The notes below the pieces were generated by a model that had not been told where the DNA came from, made no database searches, and saw only the letters and a program-made list of their open reading frames with translations. Below, piece by piece: positions 1 to 12,800 of a stretch of DNA of 64,000 nt. Position 1 is the first letter of the stretch; each line of letters opens with the position of its first letter. The position numbers were made by a program, and so were the translations under genes. The DNA comes from Rhyzopertha dominica (Eukaryota > Arthropoda > Insecta > Coleoptera > Bostrichidae), in NCBI GenBank assembly GCA_025024175.1, contig QCXZ01000064.1, forward strand, positions 2,976,001-3,040,000, in the 5' to 3' direction.

Positions 1-3000
1 CCGAAATCCAGCAGGTCAACATTAGTAAATGAACATAAAATTAGCGTAATCGGAGACCACGAAATTTCAAGGTGAAAAAACAATAAAGGGGTTAGCCTTT
101 GCTATTTTTGCAGTTTTCGGTGGAAATTATTTTCGCTCCAAAATAGGCCTACTGATGTATGTTGAGCTCCAGATTCCAAAAATGCAGTCAGAAATGAGCT
201 AGGACGTCCGGAAATTTATTTTTCGCAAATCGATCCTTCTGCTCTAGGTCACTTTTCAGACCAACCGTTGCAGCTAGAGAATATCTGACACCACTCCGAA
301 ATCCAGCAGGTCAACATTAGTAAATGAACATAAAATTAGCGTAATCGAAGACCACGAAATTTCAAGGTGAAAAAACAACAAAGGGGTTAGCCTTTTGCTA
401 TTTTTGCAGATTTCGGTGGAAATTATTTTCGCTCAAATAGGCCTACTGATGTTTTTTGAGCTCCAGATTCCAAAAATGCAGTCAGAAATTAGCTAGGACG
501 TCCGGAAATTTATTTTTCGCAAATCGTTCCTTCTGCTCTAGGTCACTTTTCAGACGAACCGTTGCAGCTAGAGAAAATCTGACACCACTCCGAAATCCAG
601 CAGGTCAACATTAGTAAATGAACATAAAATTAGCGTAATCGGAGACCACGAAATTTCAAGGTGAAAAAACAATAAAGGGGTTAGCCTTTGCTATTTTTGC
701 AGTTTTCGGTGGAAATTATTTTTCGCTCAAAATAGGCCTACTGATGTATGTTGAGCTCCAGATTCCAAAAATGGCAGTCAGAAATGAGCTAGGACGTCCG
801 GAAATTTATTTTTCGCAAATCGATCCTTCTGCTCTAGGTCACTTTTCAGACCAACCGTTGCAGCTAGAGAATATCTGACACCACTTCCGAAATCCAGCAG
901 GTCAACATTAGTAAATGAACATAAAATTAGCGTAATCGGAGACCACGAAATTTCAAGGTGAAAAAACAACAAAGGGGTTAGCCTTTGCTATTTTTGCAGT
1001 TTTCGGTGGAAATTATTTTTCGCTCAAAATAGGCCTACTGATATATGTTGAGCTCCAGATTCCAAAAATGCAGTCAGAAATGAGCTAAGGACGTCCGGAA
1101 ATTTATTTTTGGCAAATCGATCCTTCTGCTCTAGGTCACTTTTCAGACGAACCGTTGCAGCTAGAGAAAATCTGACACCACTCGAAATCCAGCAGGTCAA
1201 CATTAGTAAATGAACATAAAATTAGCGTAATCGGAGACCGAAATTTCAAGGTGAAAAAACAACAAAGGGGTTAGCCTTTGCTATTTTGGCAGTTTTCGGT
1301 GGAAATTATTTTTCGGCTCAAAATAGGCCTACTGATGTTTTTGAGCTCCAGATTCCAAAAATGCGGTCAGAAATTAGCTAGGACGTCCGGAAATTTATTT
1401 TTCGCAAAATCGATCCTTCTACTCTAGGTCACTTTTCCAGACGAAACCGTTGCAGCTAGAGAAAATCTGAACACCACTCCGAAATCCAGCAGGTCACATT
1501 AGTAAATGAACATAAAATTAGCGTAATCGGAGACCACGAAATTTCAAGGTGAAAAAACAACAAAGGGTTAGCCTTTGCTATTTTTGCAGTTTTCGGTGGA
1601 AATTATTTTTTCGCTCAAAATGGCCTACTGATGTATGTTGAGCTCCAGATTCCAAAATGCAGTCAGAAATGAGCTAGGACGTCCGGAAATTTATTTTTCG
1701 CAAATCGATCCTTCTGCTCTAGGTCACTTTTCAGACGAACCGTTGCAGCTAGAGAAAATCTGACACCACTCCGAAATCCAGCAGGTCAACATTAGTAAAT
1801 GAACATAAAATTAGCGTAATCGGAGACCACGAAATTTCAAGGTGAAAAAACAACAAAGGGGTTAGCCTTTGCTATTTTTGGCAGTTTTCGGTGGAAATTA
1901 TTTTTCGCTCAAAATGGCCTACTGATGATGTTTTGAGCTCCAGATTCAAAATGCAGTCAGAAATGAGCTAGGACGTCCGGAAATTTATTTTTCGCAAATG
2001 ATCCTNNNNNNNNNNNNNNNNNNNNNNNNNNNNNNNNNNNNNNNNNNNNNNNNNNNNNNNNNNNNNNNNNNNNNNNNNNNNNNNNNNNNNNNNNNNNNNN
2101 NNNNNTTTGTTTTCGGTGGAAATTATTTTTCGCTCAAAATAGGCCTACTGATGTATGAGCTCCAGATTCCAAAAATGCAGTCAGAAATGAGCTAGGACGT
2201 CCGGAAATTTATTTTTCGCAAATCGATCCTTCTACTCTAGGTCACTTTTCAGACAACCGTTGCAGCTAGAGAAAATCTGACACCACTCCGAAATCCAGCA
2301 GGTCAACATTAGTAAATGAACATAAAATTAGCAATCGGAGACCACGAAATTTCAAGGTGAAAAAACAACACAAAGGGGTTAGCCTTTGCTATTTTTGCAG
2401 TTTTCGGTGGAAATTATTTTCGCTCAAAATAGGCCTACTGATGTATGTTGAGCTCCAGATTCCAAAAATGCAGTCAAATGAGCTAGGACGTCCGGAAATT
2501 TATTTTTCGCAAATCGATCCTTCTACTCTAGGTCACTTTTCAGACGAACCGTTGCAGCTAGAAAAATCTGACACCACTCCGAAATCCAGCAGTCAACATT
2601 AGTAAATGAACATAAAATTAGCGTAATCGGAGACCACGAAATTTCAAGGTGAAAAAAACAACAAAGGGTTAGCCTTTGCTATTTTTGCAGTTTTCGGTGG
2701 AAATTATTTTTCGCTAAAATAGGCCTACTGATGTTTTTGAGCTCCAGATTCCAAAAATGCAGTCAGAAATGAGCTAGGACGTCCGGAAATTTATTTTCGC
2801 AAATCGATCCTTCTGCTCTAGGTCACTTTTCAGACGAACCGTTGCAGCTAGAGAAAATCTGACACCACTCCGAAATCCAGCAGGTCAACATTAGTAAATG
2901 AACATAAAATTAGCGTAATCGAGACCACGAAATTTCAAGGTGAAAAAACAACAAAGGGGTTAGCCTTTGCTATTTTTGCAGTTTTCGGTGGAAATTATTT

Positions 3001-6000
3001 TTCGCTCAAAATAGGCCTACTGTATGTTTGAGCTCCAGATTCCAAAAATGCAGTCAGAAATGAGCTAGGACGTCCGGAAATTTATTTTTGGCAAATCGAT
3101 CCTTCTGCTCTAGGTCACTTTTCAGACGAACCGTTGCAGCTAGAGAAAATCTGACACCACTCCGAAATCCAGCAGGTCAACATTAGTAAATGAACATAAA
3201 ATTAGGCGTAATCGGAGACCACGAAATTTCAAGGTGAAAAAACAACAAAGGGGTTAGCCTTTGCTATTTTTTGCAGTTTTCGTGGAAATTATTTTTCGCT
3301 CAAAATAGGCCTACTGATGTATGTTGAGCTCCAGATTCCAAAAATGCAGTCAGAAATGAGCTAGGACGTCCGGAAATTTATTTTTGGCAAATCGATCCTT
3401 CTGCTCTAGGTCACTTTTCAGACGAAACCGTTGCAGCTAGAGAAAATCTGACACCACTCCGAAATCCAGCAGGTCAACATTAGTAAATGAACATAAAATT
3501 AGCGTAATCGGAGACCACGAAATTTCAAGGTGAAAAAACAACAAAGGGGTTAGCCTTTGCTATTTTTGCAGTTTTCGGTGGAAATTATTTTTCGCTCAAA
3601 ATAGGCCTACTGATGTTTTTGAGCTCCAGATTCCAAAAATGCGGTCAGAAATTAGCTAGGACGTCCGGAAATTTATTTTTCGCAAATCGATCCTTCTGCT
3701 CTAGGTCACTTTTCAGACGAACCGTTGCAGCTAGAGAAAATCTGACACCACTCCGAAATCCAGCAGGTCAACATTAGTAAATGAACATAAAATTAGCGCA
3801 ATCGGAGACCACGAAATTTCAAGGTGAAAAAACAACAAAGGGGTTAGCCTTTGCTATTTTTGCAGTTTTCGGTGGAAATTCTTTTTCGCTCAAAATAGGC
3901 CTACTGATGTATGTTGAGCTCCAGATTCCAAAAATGCAGCCAGAAATGAGCTAGGACGTCCGGAAATTTATTTTTCGCAAATCGATCCTTCTGCTCTAGG
4001 TCACTTTTCAGACGAACCGTTTGCAGCTAGAGAAAATCTGACACCACTCCGAAATCCAGCAGGTCAACATTAGTAAATGAACATAAAATTAGCGTAATCG
4101 GAGACCACGAAATTTCTAGGTGAAAAAACAACAAAGGGGTTAGCCTTTGCTATTTTTGNAGTTTTCGGTGGAAATTATTTNTCGCTNAAAATAGGCCTAC
4201 TGATGTATGTTGAGCTCCAGATTCCAAAAATGCAGTCAGAAATGAGCTAGGACGTCCGGAAATTTATTTTTCGCAAATTGATCCTTCTGCTCTAGGTCAC
4301 TTTTCAGACGAACCGTTGCAGCTAGAGAAAATCTGACACCACTCCGAAATCCAGCAGGTCAACATTAGTAAATGAACATAAAATTAGCGTAACCGGAGAC
4401 CACGAAATTTCAAGGTGAAAAAACAACAAAGGGGTTAGCCTTTGCTATTTTTGCAGTTTTCGGTGGAAATTATTTTTCGCTCAAAATAGGCCTACTGATG
4501 TATGGTGAGCTCCAGATTCCAAAAATGCAGTCAGAAATGAGCTAGGACGTCCGGAAATTTATTTTTCGCAAATCGATCCTTCTGCTCTAGGTCACTTTTC
4601 GGACGAACCGTTGCAGCTAGAGAAAAACTGACACCACTCCGAAATCCAGCAGGTCAACATTAGTAAATGAACATAAAATTAGCGTAATCGGAGAATACTA
4701 AATTTCAAGGTGAAAAAACAACAAAGGGGTTAGCCTTGCTATTTTTGCAGTTTTCGGTGGGAATTATTTTTCGCTCAAAATAGGCCTACTGATGTATGTT
4801 GAGCTCCAGATTCCAAAAATGCAGTCAGAAATGAGCTAGGACGTCCGGAAATTTATTTTTCGCAAATCGATCCTTCTGCTCTAGGTCACTTTTCAGACGA
4901 ACCGTTGCAGCTAGAGAAAATCTGACACCACTCCGAAATCCAGCAAGGTCAACATTAGTAAATGAACATAAAATTAGCGTAATCGGAGACCACGAAATTT
5001 CAAGGTGAAAAAACAACAAAGGGGTTAGCCTTTTGCTATTTTTGCAGTTTTCGGTGGAAGTTATTTTTCGCTCAAAATAGGCCTACTGATGTATGTTGAG
5101 CTCCAGATTCTAAAAATGCGGTCAGAAATTAGCTAGGACGTCCGGAAATTTATTTTTCGCAAATCGATCCTTCTGCTCTAGGTCACTTTTCAGACGAACC
5201 GTTGCAGCTAGAGAAAATCTGACACCACTCCGAAATCCAGCAGGTCAACATTAGTAAATTAACATAAAATTAGCGTAATCGGAGACCACGAAATTTCAAG
5301 GTGAAAAAACAACAAAGGGGTTAGCCTTTGCTATTTTTGCAGTTTTCGGTGGAAATTATTTTTCGCTCAAAATAGGCCAACTGATGTATGTTGAGCTCCA
5401 GATTCCAAAAATGCAGTCAGAAATGAGCTAGGACGTCCGGAAATTTATTTGTCGCAAATCGATCCTTCTGCTCTAGGTCACTTTTCAGACGAACCGTTGC
5501 AGCTAGAGAAAATCTGACACCACTCCGAAATCCAGCAGGTCAACATTAGTAAATGAACATAAAATTAGCGTAATCGGAGACCACGAAATTTCAAGGTGAA
5601 AAAACAACAAAGGGGTTAGCCTTTGCTATTTTTGCAGTTTTCGGTGGAAATTATTTTTCGCTCAAAATAGGCCTACTGATGTATGTTGAGCTCAAGATTC
5701 CAAAAATGCAGTCAGAAATGAGCTAGGACGTCCGGAAATTTATTTGTCGCAAATCGATCCTTCTGCTCTAGGTCACTTTTCAGGCGAACCGTTGCAGCTA
5801 GAGAAAATCTGACACCACTCCGAAATCCAGCAGGTCAACATTAGTAAATGAACATAAAATTAGCGTAATCGGAGACCACGAAATTTCAAGGTGAAAAAAC
5901 AACAAAGGGGTTAGCCTTTGCTATTTTTGCAGTTTTCGGTGGAAATTATTTTTCGCTCAAAATAGGCCTACTGATGTATGTTGAGCTCCAGATTCCAAAA

Positions 6001-7385
6001 ATGCAGTCAGAAATGAGCTAGGACGTCCGGAAATTTATTTGTCGCAAATCGATCCTACTACTCTAGGTCACTTTTCAGACGAACCGTTGCAGCTAGAGAA
6101 AATCTGACACCACTCCGAAATCCAGCAGGTCAACATTAGTAAATGAACATAAAATTAGCGTAATCGGAGACCACGAAATTTCAAGGTGAAAAAACAACAA
6201 AGGGGTTAGCCTTTGCTATTTTTGCAGTTTTCGGTGGAAATTATTTTTCGCTCAAAATAGGCCTACTGATGTATGTTGAGCTCCAGATTCCAAAAATGCA
6301 GTCAGAAATAAGCTAGGACGTCCGGAAATTTATTTTTCGCAATTCGATCCTTCTACTCTAGGTCACATTTCGGACGAACCGTTGCAGCTAGAGAAAAACT
6401 GACACCACTCCGAAATCCAGCAGGTCAACATTAGTAAATGAACATAAAATTAACGTAATCGGAGAATACTAAATTTCAAGGTGAAAAAACAACAAAGGGG
6501 TTAGCCTTGCTATTTTTGCAGTTTTCGGTGGGAATTATTTTTCGCTCAAAATAGGCCTACTGATGTATGTTGAGCTCCAGATTCCAAAAATGCAGTCAGA
6601 AATGAGCTAGGACGTCCGGAAATTTATTTTTCGCAAATCGATCCTTCTGCTCTAGGTCACTTTTCAGACGAACCGTTGCAGCTAGAGAAAATCTGACACC
6701 ACTCCGAAATCCAGCAGGTCAACATTAGTAAATGAACATAAAATTAGCGTAATCGGAGACCACGAAATTTCAAGGTGAAAAAACAACAAAGGGGTTAGCC
6801 TTTGCTATTTTTGCAGTTTTCGGTGGAAATTATTTTTCGCTCAAAATAGGCCTACTGATGTATGTTGAGCTCCAGATTCCAAGAATGCAGTCAGAAATAA
6901 GCTAGGACGTCCGGAAATTTATTTTTCGCAATTCGATCCTTCTACTCTAGGTCACTTTTCGGACGAACCGTTGCAGCTAGAGAAAAACTGACACCACTCC
7001 GAAATCCAGCAGGTCAACATTAGTAAATGAACATAAAATTAGCGTAATCGGAGAATACTAAATTTCAAGGTGAAAAAACAACAAAGGGGTTAGCCTTGCT
7101 ATTTTTGCAGTTTTCGGTGGGAATTATTTTTCGCTCAAAATAGGCCGACTGATGTATGTTGAGCTCCAGATTCCAAAAATGCAGTCAGAAATGAGCTAGG
7201 ACGTCCGGAAATTTATTTTTCGCAAATCGATCCTTCTGCTCTAGGTCACTTTTCAGACGAACCGTTGCAGCTAGAGAAAATCTGACACCACTCCGAAATC
7301 CAGCAGGTCAACATTAGTAAATGAACATAAAATTAGCGTAATCGGAGACCACGAAATTTCAAGGTGAAAAAACAACAAAGGGCTT
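1..7385. repeat. Tandem satellite array, ~294-bp monomer, ~25 copies
   Basis: A monomer beginning CCGAAATCCAGCAGGTCAAC recurs at 1, 296, 590, about 887 and onward to about 7300 with few substitutions. The window opens inside the array, so its true length is unknown. Sequence variants mark monomer types: a GAGAATACTA variant at 4691, 6462 and 7051 (six, then two monomers apart) and a shortened GATGTTTTTGAG variant at about 448, 1333, 2729 and 3611 (three monomers apart within each pair). These show local higher-order repeats. The array ends abruptly inside a monomer at about 7383. Short open frames inside it shift with each indel and are not genes. Function is unknown; a heterochromatin block within or beside a gene region is one reading. 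Confidence 0.97.
2006..2105. other. Assembly gap of 100 N
   Basis: Exactly 100 undetermined bases lie inside the satellite. The round number suggests a scaffold gap of unknown true length, so monomer counts across it are minimum values. Confidence 0.97.
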
Positions 7386-8480
7386 AGTTGTGGAAGTATC
7401 AAAGCCTGCCTCGCACATTGTTTGCAATCCAAGCAAGTCGCTTCTTTGTCCATATAGTGCGCCTGATATTGCAACAACAATCAAGTCAGTCGAGTTCGTC
7501 GAACAATATGCACTCTATTTATGTTCCGAACTTCAGCATCTACATGACGGGCCGTAATTTGCATGATGTTGTTCCTCCAAAATTCAATTAGAGTATGGTT
7601 CGCAAGAGCGCACAACACCAGCAATAACTATCAGATTGCGAGCCATCTGCTTGCTGATGCAATACATGTCAGACGAAATACAACGCACTGACGTATCTGA
7701 AAATAATTCTTGAGCTCTTGTGGTCTTGTGGTGAATCGACCCTCCCCCTATGTTTGTACAGTATGAGCAAATAGTCACAAATCCATATACCACTCGTACA
7801 TCGCCGTATACTTAACATGTAAATCTGGCGCCTCCGCCATTATTGACAGTGTATATTGAAACACAGATTCTTTCGTTTCTGTTGTTTTCAGAGCAAACCG
7901 CTGCAGCTAGTGACCAGCTGAAGCTAGTGTTCGATTTAGAAGGTCAAAATTAGTATAGACTCTTTACCGGGTCGAAAGTGAAATAAATTTTGGCCTGATT
8001 ATTTATTACCGGCCGTATTTTATTATTTAAGTTTCTAAACCATCAGAAAAATATTTTTGTTTTCATAGTTTTCTTGCTCAGAAGGCTGCATGAGGATATT
8101 CGGAGATATTATATTTTTTTCCATAAAGCCAAGTGTTTTGAGAAGATGCATTTGACGACATAGCTCTTTGGAAATCGTCACTTCAGCATAGAATTGAACA
8201 ACATTTTTAACTCAAAAGCAAAAAATCGGCGGTTAAGGAACCGCAAATCGCTAGGGCTAACTGTTATTGTTTTTTTTTATTGTTTGCATTACAGGTTTAC
8301 TATCCTGCTGTGATAAAATTTAGGCCACTTCCAGAGCAAACTGCTGCATCTACTTGTTTGGTATCAAACTGAGGTAGAATTGTATGGTCTAACACGTTCT
8401 GCAGAGATTCTACATATCTGCTCTCATGACGGAGAAAATAGCAAAAACGGAAGTTAGTCAGTCAACATCAATTGAAATAC
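7386..8480. repeat. Satellite flank with decayed monomer traces
   Basis: After the array breaks at about 7383 the sequence is unrelated for about 500 bp. At 7889-7960 a stretch (TTTTCAGAGCAAACCGCTGCAG and on through GTCAAAATTAGTATAGAC) aligns loosely with the monomer segment around TTTTCAGACGAACCGTTGCAG...GTCAACATTAGTAAATGAAC. A third, weaker trace starts at about 8328 (CCAGAGCAAACTGCTGCATC). These look like old monomers left at the array edge. No gene is seen. Confidence 0.5.
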
Positions 8481-10886
8481 TAAAATTTCCCCATTTTTTT
8501 CTCGCCTGAATTGAAATTATTAGGTCAAAATTGGTAAAGAAACCAACTCGTTAACATAAAGACCGAACAGAAATATTCTGCGAATGTGGTTTTGATTATT
8601 TAAACACTTTAATACAAATACAAATTATCTATCTGAACAGATTTACCAGCAACCTACTTTTAATTATTTTATAAGAAAATATGTTTAAAGAGCTCTAATC
8701 TTTGGAAATACACCAGCAAACCTCTCTCTAAAACCTGTGAATCTATTTAACCTTGTGCTGTATCAAATTTAGAAACAATCATTTTCTTCTTGGTCAACCA
8801 GCCGAGTTCTTGTATTTTCCCGTGTTTTTTGTTCGTTGCCTGTTATTAGTTGTATAATTTCTCAAAAAACAACAATTTCTTTCAAGNCTATATATTTTAA
8901 TTGCGTTACGTAATGTATGTTTCAAAATCGCAATAAATTTTGGGAAACACTACAAAATAAAATATTATTACAGTAATTACTTACAAAAATGTGGTGACCG
9001 TGGAATGGGGTAGATGTTTCCCACCCACAAGAAGGTGAAATCAATGTATAGAGATTGTTGAAATAACGGAAGATGTTTTTGATAATAATGTTGAAAATGA
9101 CGTACCTGAAGAGTAAAATCTTATTAAACGAAATCATAATCATTTACTTCATGAAATAAGCAAATAGTTTTGAATGTTTATGCATCTCAGCATATAGTAA
9201 ACTTTTCACGCGCCACCAAAACAAAATGTCAAGAAGAGTCAAGTAACCTTGGTTACCTGACTTACCTGACCTGACCGATTATACTTGAAAATGTTGCATT
9301 CTACTGAAGTCTGACAACGGCACATTTTTGTATAAATAATGATAAGGTATTTAATTTTCAGAACAAAATTTGAAAAAGTCAGTCACAAAAGTAATGATTA
9401 TTTTTAACCACCTCCATTTCAACCTGTCTGTAAATAAAATGTACGTAATTTCATTTAATTATACCCAGAAGGTGCAGAGATACTAAATAAAAACAGTGTT
9501 TGCCCCCAGCATTTGGAACTAGACATTTTTGGTCCAATTGACCTAAAATTGTCACTAGAATCTACACCGTGTATATAAATATAAAATAATTTAAATGTTT
9601 TTTTCTAGTTCATTTAACCACAGTTCGCCGGAACTGACTGTCATTATTGTTTGATGATTTTTAAGCTGTCTAGTTTTGGAAGTAAAAACCAACATTACAA
9701 CATAAAAACATTGTTTCTCTCCTCTCTTCTAATTAGCTTTCCTGGTTAAGAGCTACCATTAAATGAAAAATCAAATAAACATTCTGGTTATTTTATTAGG
9801 CGAATATTTATTTACAGTACTTACTTTTGTATAACAAAAGTATTAATAATTGAACTATATCTGTAACGATTCGATTCCAAGGAAAAGTACGAAGCTTCAA
9901 TAAGAGATATGAAGATCAGTAATCACATTTTCTAAGCTAGTAAAATCAACAAAACTATTTCAGTGTTCCGTTACTTTCGCTTGAAACCGAATTGTAATAT
10001 ATTAACATATCAACAAGTAAAACTATCAACGAAATACCAGTGTCCTACTTACGTTTTATAAAAAATACAACGCTCCGCTCGAATGGACCCAGAAATTCTT
10101 AAAAATTAGTCGAAAGCAAACCTTGCAGAAGCAACGTTCGGCCTGTAATCTAGTAACTGATGTTTGCGTTTGAAAACATTTTAACAGATTATGTGGACAT
10201 TGTTCTGTTTGAGGTACACATGACGTTGCTGGAGCAAAGCTTGCTTTCACCTTTCCCTAGCGACCTTATAAAAAATTGACTAGCTGTCTTTATGTACAGC
10301 GAAATTTCACCTAGGATCATCTTGCTCCCAGAGAGCATCTCAAAGGAAAGTTTTAAAACCGTATAAACTTGCAAATAACGATCCAGACACCTTCGGAGCT
10401 GACATTATGAATGTGTAAATTATACGTGTTTCCCAGCATTGAAGTATTGTAACCTAGGTCTCGAAACTGTTGAGATTGTGTGCTCTCTCGATTTACGCAC
10501 AATACTATAGTGGTGGGAGCTTACGATTTCGTGGAAAACGAAGAAATATAGAACACACAGTAGCTCATCATCGAATTATTCTAAAAATCCAACAATAGAA
10601 AGATTGTCGCCTAACGAAATTCGTCACCGAAAATCGCAAATAACATATCATCCACAACGTCACATATGGCTCATATTCACCTTCACTGAACTTTATAGTC
10701 CAGTCAAAATATACAAAAAATAGTGGTAAGTTTCGTATAGAGCTCAAAATTGATGCAAATATAAAAAACCGCCTGCAAACAAATTTATTCAAGACCAAAT
10801 GTTAAAAGTATCGGTTCCTTGCATTTTTCTCATAAAGGGTGAGTATTGTCTTAAAAACAGGTAAAACAAAATTTGTAGATCATGAA
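8481..10886. other. AT-rich non-coding stretch, nothing recognised
   Basis: The sequence is AT-rich with scattered short open frames lacking any recognisable motif. If neto transcription runs past its terminal exon this would be downstream of that gene. No repeat family or RNA gene was recognised. Confidence 0.5.
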
Positions 10887-12103
10887 ATCTAATCCATAAA
10901 CAGTTGTGACAGCTTATAAATTCGAAAAAATGGATCGTAAGGTGTATTTTTAATATTAAAAATGTGAATATTTAAAAGGACCGCCAAAACGCGAACATAT
11001 TGGCCGTGACGTCAGGTGTCTTGTAAATGGCCGCTTGTTTACATCTGAGGTCAGCGCGTCATGCGTCAGCCCATCAATTAATCAGTTTGTTGTTTGCGTT
11101 CATTTTGTGACAAGCGAATTAAAATACGCCAAGAAAAAGTGAAATACTTATGACTTCTGAAGGCATGTTTATTGTTATGGAATTTGTGTACAGCGACGAG
11201 NGGTTCAACGCGNCGGAGATGAGGAACGTAAAAGCAACAGCGTAAGTGAACTTTTTATCAAATTAACGTAGCATTGATAATCTGATCACACTGGGTTGTT
11301 GGAAACATACTATTTGTAAACATAAAAACGTAAGAATCAAAAATGTACCCTAAACTTGACATTTATTTTAGAGGTCAGAATAAATATAAATTGCAATTTA
11401 TTTTCGGTGCTCTTGCGGCTCGTTTCCGGTCTGGCTAACATTCGAATATATGGAGAACAACGTCGTTCTTTATTATAACATTTCCCTCTATCAACTTAAA
11501 ACGCATATAATTTTTCACATTCTCTCTAAGCTATAACAAAATGGAAACTGAATGGTAAACACTTATAACCCCAAAAAGAATAATAAAACTTACAGTATGA
11601 ATTAAGATGATCTTCAAAACAGAAAAACAAACTTTGCGTATTCGGCATATCACGTCTAGGGGCCTTAAACAACTTTCTCATACGTTGATAATCTCGAGGA
11701 ACGGTTGTTAGCTGTACTGACCGAAGTACTTTTATAACCATGTACAAAACAACACTTGTTTTGTTTTCCATACATAATAGATGCTTGTAAAGCTATACAA
11801 ATCACTTTTGGTGCGACCTCTTACACCGTCTTTTCAATACACACTACACAAAAGCTTTTCCAATACAAGAATGATACTACAGCATTAAACAGCACGCTCA
11901 TCGGTAATGTTTACATGACACTTGACGTCACGAATTGAATAACCTTGGATAGAAGCGTTTTGGCGGTGACTCCTAAGATTCGAATTTCAGACCTGAAATT
12001 CTCTACCTACAAATATTTTTGTGTTTTTTTAACATGGCGTACGATATACATGCACTTCAAGATTCATTTAACGTAATTTAAAAAAAAGTGATAATACCCA
12101 ATT
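10887..12103 (+). mobile_element. 1.2-kb dispersed element, copy A
   Basis: This segment is nearly identical, in the same orientation, to 52785-53999, with both edges sharp (starting ATCTAATCCA, ending GTGATAATACCCAATT). Near its two ends lie inverted motifs: CCGCCAAAACGCG with TGACGTCAGGTGTC on the left, and the reverse complement of CCGCCAAAACGC with TGACGTCAAGTGTC on the right. This suggests a DNA transposon or derivative with imperfect inverted termini. A short frame starts at 11150 (MTSEG...FVYSDE...) and runs about 31 codons into GTAAGTG, a good splice-donor sequence. No transposase domain was recognised, so it may be non-autonomous. Two N bases lie inside the short frame. Confidence 0.75.
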
Positions 12104-12589
12104 GTTGCAATACCTATGATTCTGTGTATGGCTGCTTATAAATTCACATTTCGGTAAACTCACAATCTGTTCCCTAAATCACAAATTAGTTGAAAGAAAT
12201 TTGGCCAGAATTGCGTCTTTATACTCCTGCGCCTATTTTTATGATAAGGCTTACCATTTACCAGAAAAATGTAAAAAAACCGATGTTTTCACTTTCTGCC
12301 TTAGATACTTACATTATTTAATAGACTATGGGGACTTTTGATATCTAATTTACAATAGTGTAGCAAAACGTCTATTTTGACTGGACTATTACCCACTTCT
12401 TCCGACGATGATGATGACCATCACCACCAAGATGGCAGCATCACGTCACGCGCACCACACATCCTCCGTCTGCGTGTGCCGCTCGCACGCGACGTCGTCG
12501 TCGACGTGCACCGGCACCTGGGGCGCGGTCCTGAGGAAGCGCCGGGGGTGCCGCCTCCGGTACGGCTCCCAGCCGGCGTCGGGCGACTG
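12104..12589 (-). other. Likely neto 3' UTR and flank
   Basis: Directly downstream of the neto stop codon (minus strand) the DNA stays GC-rich to about 12390, then drops to the local AT-rich background. This is probably 3' untranslated sequence. No clear poly(A) signal was fixed. A long plus-strand frame across 12377-12871 is an antisense artefact of the GC-rich exon. Confidence 0.45.
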
Positions 12590-12800
12590 TCAGTGCGTCA
12601 CGATGACGTCGGGGGCGGACTTCGTCGTCTGCACGCTGTACGGACGCTGGGACGACGTCTTCCCCGAGGACACCTCGATCTTGGCCTCGGCGCGGAACTT
12701 GTTGCCCTCCTTCTTGTAGCCGAACGTGCTGAAGGGGGCTGGAGGGCTGCACCGGGGGGCGCCCGAGTGCAGGCTGTGGTTGGGGGTGCTGTGGGCCGAG
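12590..12800 (-). CDS. neto: Neto, terminal coding exon (C-terminus of cytoplasmic tail)
   Basis: Read on the minus strand, this exon follows a CCTTTCAG acceptor and completes the AG of the previous exon as AGC (Ser). It runs 69 further codons to TGA at 12592-12590. The tail contains CSPPAPFSTFGYKKEGNKF, then RAEAKIEVSSGK, and ends SAPDVIVTH. It is rich in Ser, Pro and Lys with no folded domain. In Neto proteins this intracellular region binds scaffolds and regulates receptor clustering. Codon use is very GC-rich, unlike every other exon of the gene in this window; the boundary matches an otherwise AT-rich genome, so this is a local GC island. Phase agreement with the upstream exon makes the call firm. 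Confidence 0.88.

Noticed and set aside
778..5019. Repeated open frames of 64-81 codons in the satellite
   Set aside because: They arise from the repeated monomer and shift with indels; no independent coding signal.
1..7385. CRISPR-like or telomeric repeat array
   Set aside because: Units are about 294 bp, contiguous, without spacers, and unlike insect telomere repeats.
9254..9282. TTACCTGACTTACCTGACCTGACC short repeat
   Set aside because: Too few units and not linked to a transposon end, unlike the array at 47176.
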